Below are positions 34,161 to 46,148 of a stretch of 64,000 nt of DNA, piece by piece. Under the pieces are notes generated by a model. It did not search any database. It saw nothing but the letters and a program-made list of their open reading frames with translations, and was not told where the DNA came from. The translations under genes and the position numbers were made by a program. The first letter of the stretch is position 1, and every line of letters starts with the position of its first letter. The stretch is from Naematelia aurantialba (taxonomy: Eukaryota; Basidiomycota; Tremellomycetes; Tremellales; Naemateliaceae). The stretch lies in assembly GCA_021527695.1 (NCBI GenBank), contig JAKFAO010000001.1, positions 1,240,001 to 1,304,000 of the forward strand, in the 5' to 3' direction.

Positions 34161-34716
34161 ATGACGATAACCGAGAATGGTAAGTCATAGCAGCCAAAGA
34201 AAGGATCTGAATGTAGCTACCACACAGCGAGAATCGTCATGGGTTGCAACGACACGTGGAGCTCCATCACGTCCACTGGAACCGTCGTTGGGGGCGTCGC
34301 GGCCCTCAAGGGGTCTCTGAACAAGAAGAAGACGTCGACGGTGAGTCCTCACTATATTTCGGAACCGTTAAAACAAAGCAGCGATCTCCCCGCCGATGTC
34401 CTTTCAAGCCCGGGTACCCGTTACGTGATCGTGACGAGGAGGTGATGAAGATGCCTCTTGCCGATCCTCACAGGATGACCACCGAACGCCTACCACCACC
34501 CAAAAGAAGGAAGCAACAATGTGATCTGCTGCGGGGCGGCAAACATTTTCTTCGGAGTCATCGAGGGCTTAGCAACTGTGGACGCGAACGTACAGCCGGC
34601 CTCCGAGACGACACCGATTGCTAACAGAAGGTAAGTCAGACATAGAGAAGGCAATTTCAACCTTACGTGTCCGTTTCAGCCCTCCCAGGGCAACACCAGC
34701 CATGACAATCTCGTAG
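34161..34716 (+). CDS. Tentative small membrane protein, model incomplete
   Basis: I do not recognise this locus. Exon 1 (34161-34179) and exon 2 (34228-34340) join in phase and encode MTITENARIVMGCNDTW followed by a Gly/Val-rich hydrophobic segment and a lysine run, ending at a GTGAGT donor. A final part reads NNVICCGAANIFFGVIEGL (a second possible membrane segment) from about 34512 to a GTAAGT donor at 34631, and splices to 34680-34716 with a stop at 34714-34716. I could not connect exon 2 to this part in phase with good splice sites. An unspliced reading from 34382 to 34624 is also open. The opposite strand is open too. It may be a gene with an unusual intron, a decayed gene, or chance. 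Confidence 0.3.
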
Positions 34717-35165
34717 GCTACTTCGGAGCCAGAAAACAAAGACGCAACAGAGATCGGTCTGGTGGAGACGACCGATTGAGCAGCAGAACTTGGTTTTCTG
34801 TTGCACATGGTGCTTATCCGTCAGATTCCCCGCGGATGTATTTGTGTCTGTTCTGCTTGAACCCAAGCCTAAGCACCTGCACACTCTACTCTAATGGCTT
34901 TCCAACATTTTCCACGCGCCTGCGAGGTCGTTTGAAGCGTCGAGTGGACGCGGAGCCCAATATTGCAATATTGCCGTCCAGTCGCGTGCGCACGGATCCC
35001 GTCAAGCTCGGACCCACTCGTGAGTCGCCACTGATGGGAACCGGTCCTTTCATGGCGAGTAGCCTGTGATGCCTTTGAGTCTGTGTCCCCGTGATTCATG
35101 GGCATCACTTCTCATATGCTGTTCATACTCCGCCACTTCTCTTGGGTTACTGCATATGCTTGACC
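34717..35165. other. Intergenic upstream of the GT18-like gene
   Basis: No gene is supported here. A perfect 16-base palindrome made of two CAATATTG units lies at 34958-34973. The stretch presumably carries the promoter of the glycosyltransferase gene. Confidence 0.5.
34958..34973. repeat. Perfect palindrome, doubled CAATATTG
   Basis: Two adjacent self-complementary octamers form a 16-base inverted repeat with no spacer, about 190 bases upstream of the GT18-like start codon. Confidence 0.85.
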
Positions 35166-37837
35166 ATGCGACTCTCAGGTCGTTTGCATGGTCTGAGGTC
35201 ATCCTCTCCTAGCTTGCCTGGTACGGCCGCGCGCCTGACTGTGCGACGCTTCACCAAGAGCCCGCGGTACCGTCTCAGCTTCCAGTTACTCTTGTTGTTA
35301 CTGGTTGTGGTGACGGTATACAACTTTGCTTCCCCTGTGACGATAACTAAGCCCGACAAATCGAAGGGCTTCGACGCCCACAGAAAAGGTCAAGCGCATA
35401 GGCAAGTCTTACAAGGTGGCGGTTCCGCTTTCTCCCTCTCAGAATAATGCTGATCAGGCAGGTATAAGAGACCTCATCTTTGGTGTGCCCGAAAACGAGT
35501 GCATAGGCTGGCATCCCGCCGGCCGGCAGGATCAGGATCCACCGGGATGTCTCCGTGCGCGGCAGTACCGCCAAGTCGAGGCTGTCCTGGCGCGCGAAGA
35601 AGCGCGCAAACAGTACGTATTCACGCACCTCCCCGCGTACGGGGGAACTTCACCACACAAGACACTGCTTATAGAGGACAGCGAGCACTGGCGGTTTACA
35701 GAACAACACAACGTCGCTACCCTCCGCCAGCTACTCAACTGCTACCTCCCCCCATCACATGCCGATCACATCGTGTGCGCTGAACGTCCGCTCATCGTGA
35801 GCGGGTATTGGTACACTGCGACCATCCTGAACGGCGAGACGTCCGGCGAGGGTATCTGGCAGCGATATTTAGTGAGCGCTGCCTTCCCTTTCCCCATTTG
35901 GAAGGTCGTGCCTGGTGGTGTCGAGCTGAGCGATCGCTAGGTGAAGGAGATCGAGCAACTTGGGTACTATTGGATCGCGGTGGGACCGTACGAGAACTGG
36001 GTGACGGTGGCCGAGATGATGCCAGACGTCTAGTAAGTGCGGCGTAGCTCTATTCTCAATATCGCCCCAGAGCCGGTGATGACAAGGAGCGTAGCGCCAT
36101 GCTCTGGAACTGGCCGAGAGAGACTATCTCCTGCCTCACGGACCCACGTTGTATCGCCAAGGACCATTACACCTCGCCTGAAAGTTCTCCAGACCTGAGT
36201 ATTGGCGTGCCCGACGAAGAACGCGGCGTGATCCCTCTTTGGGCATTGAGTATCGTCGACTACGTGAGCCTTACTGAACAACCTGGAATTTTCGTGTCGG
36301 ACGTGGGTGGAAAGCACTGACAGATCAAGTGGGGTACGAGACCGAAGGAGCTCGCGCACAATCCGTACTGGTATGGCACGACTGGAGAAGGAGAGTGGAG
36401 TTATCAGCCATTAGGGCAAGAATGGATCGCGACGTGAGTTCACCGCACGAATTCGGTGGTCCGACGCTCACGCTTACGCCACAGGCCGTGGGCATTACCG
36501 GGTGGCCACTTTCACCTGCCGTATTCGATGGAGGAGGAGTGCCTGCAATTGCCGACCAAGTCGCATTCGGAACGCGACAACGATGTCCTGATCCTCACCA
36601 AGCGCTCATGTGAACTTGCTTCCTCCTTGAGTAAACCCCGGGGCAGCGATCATACGCTCAATTTGCACAAGCTGACCGGTGTTCGCTTTAGCATACTTTG
36701 AGCACGGCTACGCACCGCCGCGGGAATACTTCACCCGCCTGAGCCAAGAGCCAGACTTCCACCTCGTCTCAGCGGCCAAAGTCGAGGATGGCCACCCCCT
36801 GCCTGAAGGACTGACGTCTATCGGCGTGCAGCCGTACGAGCAGTACTCGGAGCTGGTGGGCGGGATGAAGGCGATGTTGGGCATTGGGTTTCCCGTCATA
36901 TCGCCGTCTATCTACGCTGCCTTGTGAGAGCACACCCTCCCCTCCTTCCGTTTTTCCAGGCAACCACCCACCCTGCAATGGCTGAGCCAAACGGATCAAA
37001 TAGATGCCAAGGCGTGCCTGTGGTTATACCGTACTTTGACAAGGACCCAAAGCTGGAAGGATGGTCTGTTTTCGCCGGGTGAGCGCTGCCTCGACCTACC
37101 CCCCCCCCCCCCCCAAGCCCCCTCTCAGCACCCACGACATGTGCCGTATGCCACTCTGTGAACAATATGGCCAGGGAACGTATATCAGCCCTAGTCAGCG
37201 ATCGTGCGGGGCGAGTCAGGTAGATGAATTCTGGACTGGTCAGCGCTGACCTGACCCTCGCAGACCGTGGCAGCACGGACCTGCGTCCCTGATTGGCCCG
37301 CCGTACGTGTACTCGTACTACAATCGCAACTACACGATGATGCTCGACGCGATCCGAATGGCCATCGAGACGCCAATAGAGCGGTAGTGAGTTCATGCTC
37401 TTGCCTAGTGTTGCCGTTTGATTCGTCTGTGTGTCTTGATTATTTTTGTTGCGTCTTGTGACCTCTTGTTGCGTTTTGATTGTTCTTGTTGCCTCTTGAT
37501 TCCTTTTAGTCCAGTTTGGAGCCTATTCTTGCCTCTGACTGTCACACAATTCAGTCTATACCAACCATCTCTCTCTCGATTGGGCCGGCTGATGAAGCAC
37601 AGTATACCAGACGACATGAAATCGTCCTACGCCCTCTCCAAGATGCGCGAATACCTCGCCCGCGACCTCCAAGGCATGTTCCGCTCCAGGCTCAAAGACA
37701 ATGGCGGGAAGATACCGAAACTCACTGCGAACGTGCGAGAACGGTGTATCGAGTTGGGGCACTGTACGCCCGGTCTGCCGGAGGGGAGGCGACCGTATCG
37801 CCACGGTTATGGCAAGCGATTCGATCGTCATGCGTAA
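35166..37837 (+). CDS. GT18-like glycosyltransferase, type II membrane
   Basis: Ten exons: 35166-35415, 35462-35871, 35941-36032, 36095-36263, 36324-36433, 36485-36609, 36692-36923, 37004-37078, 37264-37386 and 37603-37837; 606 residues. A basic cytosolic tail is followed by a single transmembrane helix at about residues 37-54, the usual plan for a Golgi lumenal enzyme. The catalytic half has GIGFPVISPSIYAALCQGVP, then PPYVYSYYNRNYTMMLDAI and TPIERYIPDDM. This arrangement recalls the donor-binding region of GT18 (MGAT5-type N-acetylglucosaminyltransferases), which is my best guess rather than a firm call. The acceptor may be protein or wall/capsule glycan. Splicing of the first intron (GTGGCG donor, 46 bases) was chosen because it alone restores the frame. 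Confidence 0.75.
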
Positions 37838-38115
37838 GGCGTTTCGCCCACACCCACCGCGCTCTGCATGCGGGAAACTCCAATATCCACATTTCAGGGG
37901 ATGTGCTGTAGTGCTAGCTCCTCTTTCTGGAGATATCGATTTTCCTAAGGTTTAGAATGTATTGTATTCAGTCCAGGTCACAAGGGTCACGCAAATGCAC
38001 GTAAAATACAAGTGTACGTGTACGCACACTGCTTCACTCTCGAAGCGAGCGTACAGTACGTAAAGTGTATAGAGTGGCCAGGTGGCTGCTCACAGTTGTC
38101 CGAGTATGGCGGCGG
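37838..38115. other. Intergenic between convergent GT18-like and RQT4 genes
   Basis: This 278-base shared 3' flank holds no gene. Alternating GTAC/TACG sequence near 37997-38060 is the only visible pattern. Confidence 0.5.
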
Positions 38116-39904
38116 TCAGGCAGCCGCGCCAGGGACGACTCGGCCGTTCTCCCCTCTGCCCTTCTTCCTCGCCTTTCTCCGCCCTTCATGGCCGTCCTCC
38201 AACACGCCTATAACCGCCTCTTCCACGTACTCCCACATGCCGACACCAGCAGCGGCCACCGAAGAAGCAGACCCAGACGCGGAGCGTGACGACGCCGCGC
38301 TTTCCGCACTTGGGCTGCGCTTCTTATCCCCCCACGGCCGATCCTCTGCCTGGCGCCACGAGAGGACCTTGTTCAGCTCCTTCTCGGCTCTGGCTGGGTC
38401 GAGGGGCACGACCCTCGGCGGGGGCACGATGTCGTCCGGTACGGGCGGGGTGAGCGGCTCAGCCGGTGCAGGAGACGAGGGAGAGGGAGCGGGGCGGTAC
38501 GTCGTGGTGGTTATAGTGGGCTTGCCCTTGTGCTTCCCTATCGAGAGGACCTTACGCGCGCCTTGTGCCCCTTGTGCCGGTCCGTTTGGAGCGGCAACAG
38601 GGTGGGCGTGGGGCCCGCCAGAGAGAGAAGGGAAGGCGCCGCCGCCGCTCTCGGCTGCAAGTCGAGCGAGACGTTGGCGCTCGACCTCGGCACGCGCTGC
38701 GTCCTCCCTGGAGAGCTGGGCGATGATCTCCTCCTGTACGCGCAGGATGAGGCGGGCGAGCTGCGCCGGGTTGAGGATGGCGCGATGGCATGATGGGCAT
38801 GGACGGTGGGCAGAGTGGAGGGCGCACAGTGCGAGACCGCAGTGCGGGCATTGGGGCGTGTATGGCGAGAGCGTGTGGACGCGGGCTGCACCGTCAGCGA
38901 CGGCCGCGGAAACCAAACGGATCAAAACGCAGCGCACCCTGGCAGAAACACTCGACAGCATCCATGTCAGACCCCACCTTGCCCTCTCCAGCCTGCACCT
39001 CCCTCAGTCTCTCCTCGATCCGCTCCAGCCGCTTCACAGCAACAGACTTTGGCACATCCCATATCCGCTCCTTGTCCTTGCCCTTGCCCTTTCCTCTGCC
39101 ACCATCCGTGGCGACATCGCCATCGCCATCGCCATCGTCCGCCCCGGCCCGTCCAAAGGACGTAGCAGCCGGCTTGGCCGGAGCTTCGTGGATCACGAAA
39201 GCACCAGCCTGACGGGCGGGCGTACGTGATCCCGAAGCACTCTGAGAGTGGCTCCGCGACCAGCCGCCGGCATCGTCGGCGTCCCGGTTCTTCTGGTACA
39301 CCTTCCCCCCGGGCCCAAAGGCGGCATTCAGGGCCGAATCGAGGTCGGCCGGGCGGGGCTGGGGCACAGATCCAGCTTGGGTCTTCGGTGTTGCAGCCTG
39401 CCCCCGCGGCGTGCCAGGCTGAGTCCGACGGGTTGTGCCAGTGGTGTTGACAGCCGAGTTGAGAGGAGCAGATGGAAGGAAGGCAGTGGAAGAGGTGATC
39501 GAGGGGAAACGAAGGGAGATGTAATTGGTGATGAAGGATTTCGAGGCGGGCGAGGGTCCAAGAAAGTCCTGTTGGTAGCAAGAGTCAACTGCTGCAGGGA
39601 CACAAATGGATGGATGCACGGGACAGTATTTGGGGCAGCAACAGAATTAGGGGAATTGTGGCATGCTCTGAGACAGTCACTTACTTGGAGGTATGATCGA
39701 AGTCGTGCTTCATGTGCATTACTCTCCAGTTCCGGCAAGATCGCTTCCTTGACAGTCTCCTCATCTGTTCAGCAGACAAGTCAAGATCAGCAAAGCTTTC
39801 GCCGCTTCGCAGCAGCGCGAGAGAGAGGGAGAGCACGTACCGAATCCGAGGATCTTGGAGAGTTCAGTAACGACCCACGCAGGGCGCTGTGGTGGAATGG
39901 CCAT
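38116..39904 (-). CDS. RQT4: ASC-1/TRIP4-type zinc-finger protein (Rqt4)
   Basis: Rqt4/TRIP4 is part of the RQT/ASC-1 complex that splits collided ribosomes during ribosome-associated quality control. Four exons on the minus strand: 39841-39904, 39685-39764, 38938-39568 and 38116-38885; 514 residues. The N-terminal helical region has WVVTELSKILGFDEETVKE, as in the family. The diagnostic C2HC5 zinc finger is ECFCQ, then TPQCPHCGLALC and HRPCPSCHRAIL, split by an intron inside the finger after the second cysteine. The C-terminal third is Pro/Ser/Ala-rich with basic runs. No ASCH domain is present, as in yeast. The first ATG at 39904 gives the expected start. An upstream in-frame ATG at 39964 is possible. 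It diverges from SRP72. Confidence 0.88.
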
Positions 39905-40138
39905 GTCTACCCCAACCTGCCTTGCATCACTCGCTCCTCGCTGTATGAAGATCAGTACTGCCATTGTTCTCGAGTAAAGGTTGACGCGCTCGGATCCGAA
40001 AGGAGTCTCCCTGATAACTCGCCCCGCGAATTCAGTATCCAGTAGAGGTTATCATCCTCACTTGGCAGGTCTGTCCAAATCGCTGTCCAAATCGCTCGCC
40101 TGACCGCTGGACCGGTTTCGTGATTGACAGGAGTAACC
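39905..40138. promoter_or_regulatory. Divergent promoter of RQT4 and SRP72
   Basis: The 234-base gap lies between opposite start codons of two ribosome-associated factors. Both promoters must lie here; no TATA box is clear. Confidence 0.5.
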
Positions 40139-41542
40139 ATGTCCAAAGCGACGCCGGCCAAGGCGAGCGCGGCCAGCAAGAGCCGCAAGAGATTCACCCC
40201 TCGTCCACCTAGGTCGCCCGAAGAGCGTCTACCGAGGCTGTACCGGTCTTTGACGGATCAGGTGGACGATGGGCATCTGACCAATGCGATCAAGACTTGT
40301 CGCAAGAGTGAGTCTTCTCAATCTGACCCAACACTGCGGCATGAGGAGGCAGCCGCGGCGTAATCAATACACGTTGCACATGGTTGGTGGTGGCTTGACA
40401 TGTGCTGGTGCTACCGTATAGTCTTGAGAGAACGCTGAAGACCGGCAGTCTTGTCTCTCGACCCAGACTCGACCTCTGCATTTCAGACCCTCCTCTTCCT
40501 CCACCTGCAGACAGACGACTACTCGGCTGCATTGGAACTGGTCGCTAGTCCCTCGGCCCCTTCAGATCTGAGGTTCGAAAGGGCCTACTGCCTGTACAGG
40601 CTGCATCGGGAGAAGGAGGCCATGTCAGCGCTCGAGGGACTCGAGGGACGTAAAGTGCTGCATCTCGAGGCACAGATTGTGAGTCATCACCTTCCAAAGC
40701 AGTTCAGAGACTGGGACCCTCAGGTCTGCGTAGATGCAAGTGCTGACGATCGGCAGCGGTATAGGCTGGGGGAGTTTGAAAACGCTCAAGAACTGTATGA
40801 TGACCTCTTGGCGGGGTGTGATCCGGTACGTACTTCGGTCGTTGTTACGTCTCTTTCACCCTCTCCATTGTCCTCAGGGTCTTACGTTCTCGCCTCTTGC
40901 TCGCGGTGTGGATAAGAGTGTTATGGACAGATACTGAGAGTAGCAGTCCTCACCGGAACATCCTGATATCCTTACCAACCTTTCGGCAACGACCGCTCAA
41001 ACCGACTTTATCACCCACTCCTTCCGATCCTGCCTCCACACTCCTGCACCCGCACCAGCCGACCCGGTCTCCGGGACATCCGCGTATGTACCGACCGAAG
41101 GGGAACTCGAGACCTACGTTCCTTCCCTGCCTACCGGTTGGGCGATTGGTGGCGTTGAAGCTGTGAAGAAGGCTGCGCCGGTAAAGGCAGCCAAGGTGAA
41201 GGGCCCAGAGGAGAAGAGCGGAAAGACGCGCAAGACGCGGCACAAGTTGCCAAAGGGTGCTGTACCTGGAAAAGCGTTCACTGAAGACGTACGTGTCACT
41301 GCCGATCTTCACTGTCGTTCGCCTGTGCATGCCGTAGCCGACAGGGCCATCTGACGCGTGTGTAGCCTGAGAGGTGGTTACCACTGCGACAGCGCACATC
41401 GTACATCCAGGCTCAGAGCAAGAAGAAGGGCGCAAATATGAGCATGGGCGTAGGCATGACGCAGGGAAGCACGACCTCGGCGGCTGCGTCTGGTGGTGGT
41501 GGTGGAGGAGGGGCCAAAGGGAAGAAGGGAAAGAAGAAGTAA
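40139..41542 (+). CDS. SRP72: Signal recognition particle subunit SRP72, short form
   Basis: SRP72 pairs with SRP68 on SRP RNA and is needed for targeting secretory proteins to the ER. Five exons: 40139-40307, 40449-40678, 40757-40825, 40944-41288 and 41366-41542; 329 residues. The start of a TPR array is clear (DQVDDGHLTNAIKTCRKIL and the following helices), then EHPDILTNLSATTAQ. A low-complexity, basic region leads to the diagnostic RNA-binding end ERWLPLRQRTSYI and a Gly/Lys-rich tail. Known SRP72 proteins are about 600-670 residues, so roughly half the TPRs are absent. I see no exons in the short introns that could supply them. The exon 4 acceptor is ambiguous between 40944 and 40947, a difference of one glutamine. 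Confidence 0.85.
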
Positions 41543-42409
41543 TTAATCGCTGGAGTCGAAGGGCATGTGAGCTAGTGCCTTGGTGACTCAACGATGCTGC
41601 GAGCTGCGAGCTCGACACGAGGAGCAGAGTTGTCCCGTCCAGCAATGTGGTCTGCAATGTCAACGGATACACTGCCACAGTATGAGAATGCAAGACGAAA
41701 CAGCTAGACGCGCCTGACTTTCTCTGGCTGACTAAAAGTCTTGCAGGTATGATATTCCAGCTGTGACGGCCACGAATACCGCATCGACCACATATTAACA
41801 GGACCTTTGCGCTCCCATTGAGCGGATAGCCTCAAAGGTTGCGCCGTGACACCGGTGATGAGTCGCCACCGAAAGGCCATTGATCCGAGCGCTCACAGTG
41901 TAGGTAGACCGTGATCCAACGCTCCCTTGAACCCCGTCAGACCATGTACTTGAAACCCCTAGGGCTTCTAGATGCGCTGATGGTCCATGCAGCGAGTCAG
42001 GGAGCTTTACACCCTTTGAACATCACCATCAACTGGACACTAACCCATCGCTTGCTCTCGTCATGCGAGTCTCGAGCGAGGAAGAAAGAGGGAAGGAAAG
42101 AAAGAGCTGGAACCGACATTCTCTACCTCGCCATTTCTCGACCTTGGTGTCTCTTCCCCTGTCTCTTTCCTTCCTCTTGCTCTTCATCATCATCTCCCCC
42201 CCGCCTCTCACTCCTTCTTCCGCCTCCGTCACTTGTGATCAAGTACACCTCCCTCTTACCCCCAACCGAAACGTAGCGGATTGGTCTGTCGCCGTCGTTC
42301 TTTCTTTCCATCCCCTTTCCGACGAGCGTGATTTCTTTTTCGTCACGACAGAAGGGATTTCCGTCTTTCCATTTGCTCGGTGTTCCAGTCTCCGCTTTGA
42401 TCAACGACT
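41543..42409. other. Intergenic: Mei2-like gene upstream region
   Basis: No gene is supported over 867 bases. From about 42110 the plus strand is pyrimidine-rich, consistent with a promoter or leader of the Mei2-like gene at 42410. Confidence 0.5.
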
Positions 42410-45400
42410 ATGTCGCCGGGCAGTATACGAGCCCCCGTCGGCCCCGCCAAGGTGCGTTGCCTGATCAGTTCTTCTCACCGCCCTTCAACCTGCTCTTCCT
42501 TGGTCGCATACCCCCCAACCTTCTTGCCCCTTGGCATCTTTCTTTCCTCCGTTTCTTCCTTCTTCCGGATTTGGCCCAAACGTCTGCTGACATTCAAAAG
42601 TCTCTCCAAACATCGGCGCAAGTGCCTGCCACGAAGGGGATCGAAGAGGGCACAGCAAGTGCCGCAGCAAGCTACCACTCGTGAGGGGCCGCCAGGCATC
42701 GGTTGGCGCTGTACGTTATCAGGCTAACGTAGAGCCATACTAGTCCCACGGTCAGGCCTGTGACGAAGGACGAAACTCTTCCCCAAGAGTGTGATCAGGG
42801 AGCGCTATCCGTACGCCACTCCATTTCGAGCTATCCGTTGATCTTTCTAGGCGACAGGCGGACTCCACGCTGCTCTGACAGATGAAACCCAGCCTATCGC
42901 TGATACACCGAAAGGGCTCTTGAAGATGTCTCAGTTGTCCCTCTCTGAGAGAAGTGTGTCCAGTAGCTCAGAAAGTGACAGCAGGGTGAGCAGCTAAAAA
43001 CTCTGTCTCTCCGCGCTAATCTCCCTTAGAGAAGTGCTCCGGCTTCATTCAGCACGCCCAAGATTGTACCTAAGCTGGGTGAGCACCCGCTATGCTGAAC
43101 GCGAAGTGTTGTGGACCTGTGCTGAACATGTCCAGATTGGACTCCCCGCACACCCTACACCGCCACCACATGTACCGACCAAGCTACCCCCAGCACGGCT
43201 GCGACCTTGCCTCCGGCCACGCCAAAGTCCCTCTGGTCGAGTCAGTCGCCCATTGGCTCTGCATCTTCTTTCGTGCCGTGGTTCTCCAGGTCCATCAAGG
43301 AGGACACCCCAAGTGAAGTTAAAGGCCGCTACATCCATTCTGCAGACCTCCACGTGGATGCCTTTGCAGGTGGACACAATACAGCTGAGGAGGTGGGACG
43401 CTATCTGATGGTCAGCCACACTTAGAATGCCAACATGTGCTCATACGGCCCACAGATCTGTGACATACCCAAAGAGGTCACTCCCCAGCAGATCCGCGAG
43501 ATGGCGCAAGTCAGTCTTCTGGTTTAAACCCGTGCTGGTATTAGTTGATGATTCAGAGTATCGCTGAGATCAAGGCGGTTGTATACAAGCATCTGAGGAC
43601 CAAGGGCTGTGTGAGGATATTCTTCATCCGTGGGAATCCAGACTCCTCTGACCCAACAGGTGATCGTGCTCTTTTATGATCCACGTCAAGCTCTCAAGCT
43701 ATACAATAGGCTTCGATCGACAACCGTTCGCTTTTGGGAGGGTGGTTCCCTCGTGGCACTTCACTGTGTCAAGATTGAGAAGGAAGTCGTCCAACAGGTA
43801 ATTTCACAGGAGATGGTTTGCGGATGCTCACTGGGAACAGACCACCAGCGATGAAGGAGAATGGCAAGAGATATGGGCGACATCAGAGTCCGTGCTCTTA
43901 GTCAGAATCACCGGTCAATCAGGAATCAGCCACGTTGGCATGCAGGTGAGCTCACAAGATGCCGGAAGCTGATCATAGGGGGTGCTCAGCCGTCTAGGTG
44001 ATGTTCAGCGACTCCAGCCCATCGGTCACGCAGGAAAAGTAAGAAGGCCCTGTTTGTATGTTGAATCATGGAGGCTGAGCACATTCAGATCTTCGTGGTG
44101 GAATATTGGGATACTAGAGATGCCTCTCATGCCATCACGAGTCTCAACCAATTGTCCCACTCCGCCTTTGCCATTTCTGCAACCTACTACGACGCACAAA
44201 CCGCACAGTCCCTGTCGCGGAAGACGCCTCCGCTTCTGACACAAGTGGGACCGACCTTGGGATCCTCTGCATATCGTCCGGATAGCTTCAATCGAGACTT
44301 CGATAGGTCGGTCTCCGTGCCGACTCATCCACAACGAGTCCTCCCCCAGGTTGACGATTTGTTCTCCGGCCCTCATCCCGCCGCTCGTAGGCAACTTCAG
44401 CCTAATTCCAGATGGCCTGCTAGCGAAATGCACCTCTGTACTTCAGCAGAATCGCCAATGTCTACCAACCCAACGCGGTCCGATGGATACGAGGGGGGCA
44501 TACGATCTCCGTTCGGTACTCCAACTCGCCTCACTGCTATGAGCAGGAGGCTTGGAGAACCAGCTGCTCTGCAAGGCATTTTGAATCAAGTGGACAGCTC
44601 TGCTAGAACGGTCCGTGGGCAAAGTATCAGCGGACACTGGGACCCGATCGACAGGCAGGCAATTCCGGAACGTAATCGTGTGTTCCCAGAGCGCATCGCT
44701 TCAGGTCAGTGTTGGTCTCTGTTTTCTGTACCAAAACTGAGATCTTCCAGGATTAGATGGCCGCACTACTGTTATGATCAAGGACGTGCCGGTAGGCCTA
44801 GGTTGGAGAGCAAAAATGATGCTGATCGGCTCAGAACAAGCTGTCGCGTCAAGAGCTTGTCGACATCCTCAGCGAGGTAAGCCAAGAGTGTGGCAAACAC
44901 GACCGGCTCATGTTTTAGGTGACACCTGGTGACTTTGACTTTGTTTATTTACGATTCGACTTCAAGAATTGCTGCAATGTGAATTCTCGTGCCGAACCTG
45001 AACAGGATACTGGTATTGATGTCAACAGGTGGGATATGCATTTGTCAACTTCACGACAGTCAACGCTCTCTACAAGTTTATCAGGGCCAAAGTCGGTAAG
45101 AAATGGAACCTCTTTTCAAGTGAGAAAGTCTTGCAGGTATGTGCGATGCCATACCTGGTCAAGACTGACTCGCACAGGTGTCCTACGCCAACATCCAGTA
45201 CGGCCGCAGTATGTCATCGGAGTGTATGCACTAATAGTTTTAAGGGGCAAGGCTGCTTTGATCAACAAATTCAGGTATGGCGTCTGCGATTGATATTCGG
45301 CCCACTGACTGGATAGGAACTCGGCCGTCATGGATGTCATTGAGGCTTGGCGGCCGCAGATCTTTTAGTGCGTCTGATAAGCACGGACTGGAAAATCTGA

Positions 45401-45735
45401 CGTGTGTCAGCTCGAGTGGGTCGTTGAAAGGCCATCCGGTAAGTCATCTGCCGGCGCGGCAGGTCTACGCTGACAGGGTGTGGAGGAGCCATTCCCTCAG
45501 GTGCGGAGATAATTCGCGGGGGGATCTTCATTTTTGATAATGTCTAGTCTGACAGCCTCGGCATTCGAGAGCGATCGACTCAGGCCAGACTGTCTGCTCT
45601 TTCGCGTGAATTATCTATGCTCTGATCTGAGGCAGTGCTGACGAACGTGTAGAGTCTTACCCGGTGGAAGACACGTTTGAAAGTGGCGACCGCTACGACT
45701 ACTCGTCGAGGCCGTTTGACGGCTACTCGTTTTGA
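42410..45735 (+). CDS. Mei2-like RNA-binding protein
   Basis: Mei2 proteins bind RNA through three RRMs and, in fission yeast, drive entry into meiosis. Twenty-three exons: 42410-42451, 42601-42680, 42744-42810, 42851-42985, 43030-43078, 43136-43410, 43456-43509, 43557-43610, 43660-43797, 43841-43945, 43979-44038, 44080-44704, 44751-44791, 44835-44876, 44919-44978, 45029-45136, 45178-45197, 45246-45275, 45317-45367, 45411-45438, 45477-45500, 45548-45605 and 45653-45735; 742 residues. RRM1 spans about residues 210-295, RRM2 about 296-395, and the diagnostic C-terminal RRM3 about 566-690, with RTTVMIKDVPNKLSRQELV, FVYLRFDFKNCCNVGYAFVNF-like text and EAWRPQIFYSSG. The region between is Ser/Pro-rich. 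Splice choices at exons 2, 11 and 12 are the least certain. Confidence 0.88.
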
Positions 45736-46148
45736 CTGTCCCTCGGGGCGGCCCTTGTATATTGCAAAATTTGTCCTCTTCCTTCACTGTCCACCTTGCT
45801 TCGCATCGCGCTCATTCTGTGGTCTGGTTTCACGCATCATCACTCCATCGGTCTCGGTCTCCCATAGCACAGCATGGCCGCTCATTCATCGCACCACACG
45901 CCGATCGTCATCATGCCAATCATTCATCCGATCCTTCATTGTATCTGAGCTGCTTCATAGTCGGTGCGCATCGTGTCGTTTCAATGCATTGTGTATCATT
46001 CCGCTGTGCGGTGTGCAATTGTGTCATGAGGACCAGACCATTTGACCAGCCATGCATAGATTCCAAGGCAGCAGACACGCTCGTTGCCGCAGATTTACGT
46101 GTGTTGGCACCATGGACGGACATCTATCGTTCACGGGCGTCGTGGGAA
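45736..46148. other. Intergenic between convergent Mei2-like and ARO1 genes
   Basis: A shared 3' flank of 413 bases, rich in CATC-like short words. I see no gene or terminator motif. Confidence 0.5.

Noticed and set aside
35400..35461. GC-AG intron starting AG|GCAAGT in the GT18-like gene
   Set aside because: The donor looks ideal, but every downstream acceptor gives a stop or the wrong frame; the GTGGCG...GGCAG intron restores the frame.
38012..39229. 405-codon ORF on the plus strand
   Set aside because: It is the antisense shadow of the RQT4-like gene, with low-complexity sequence and no family resemblance.
39248..40045. 265-codon plus-strand ORF
   Set aside because: It overlaps RQT4 exons antisense and shows no domain.
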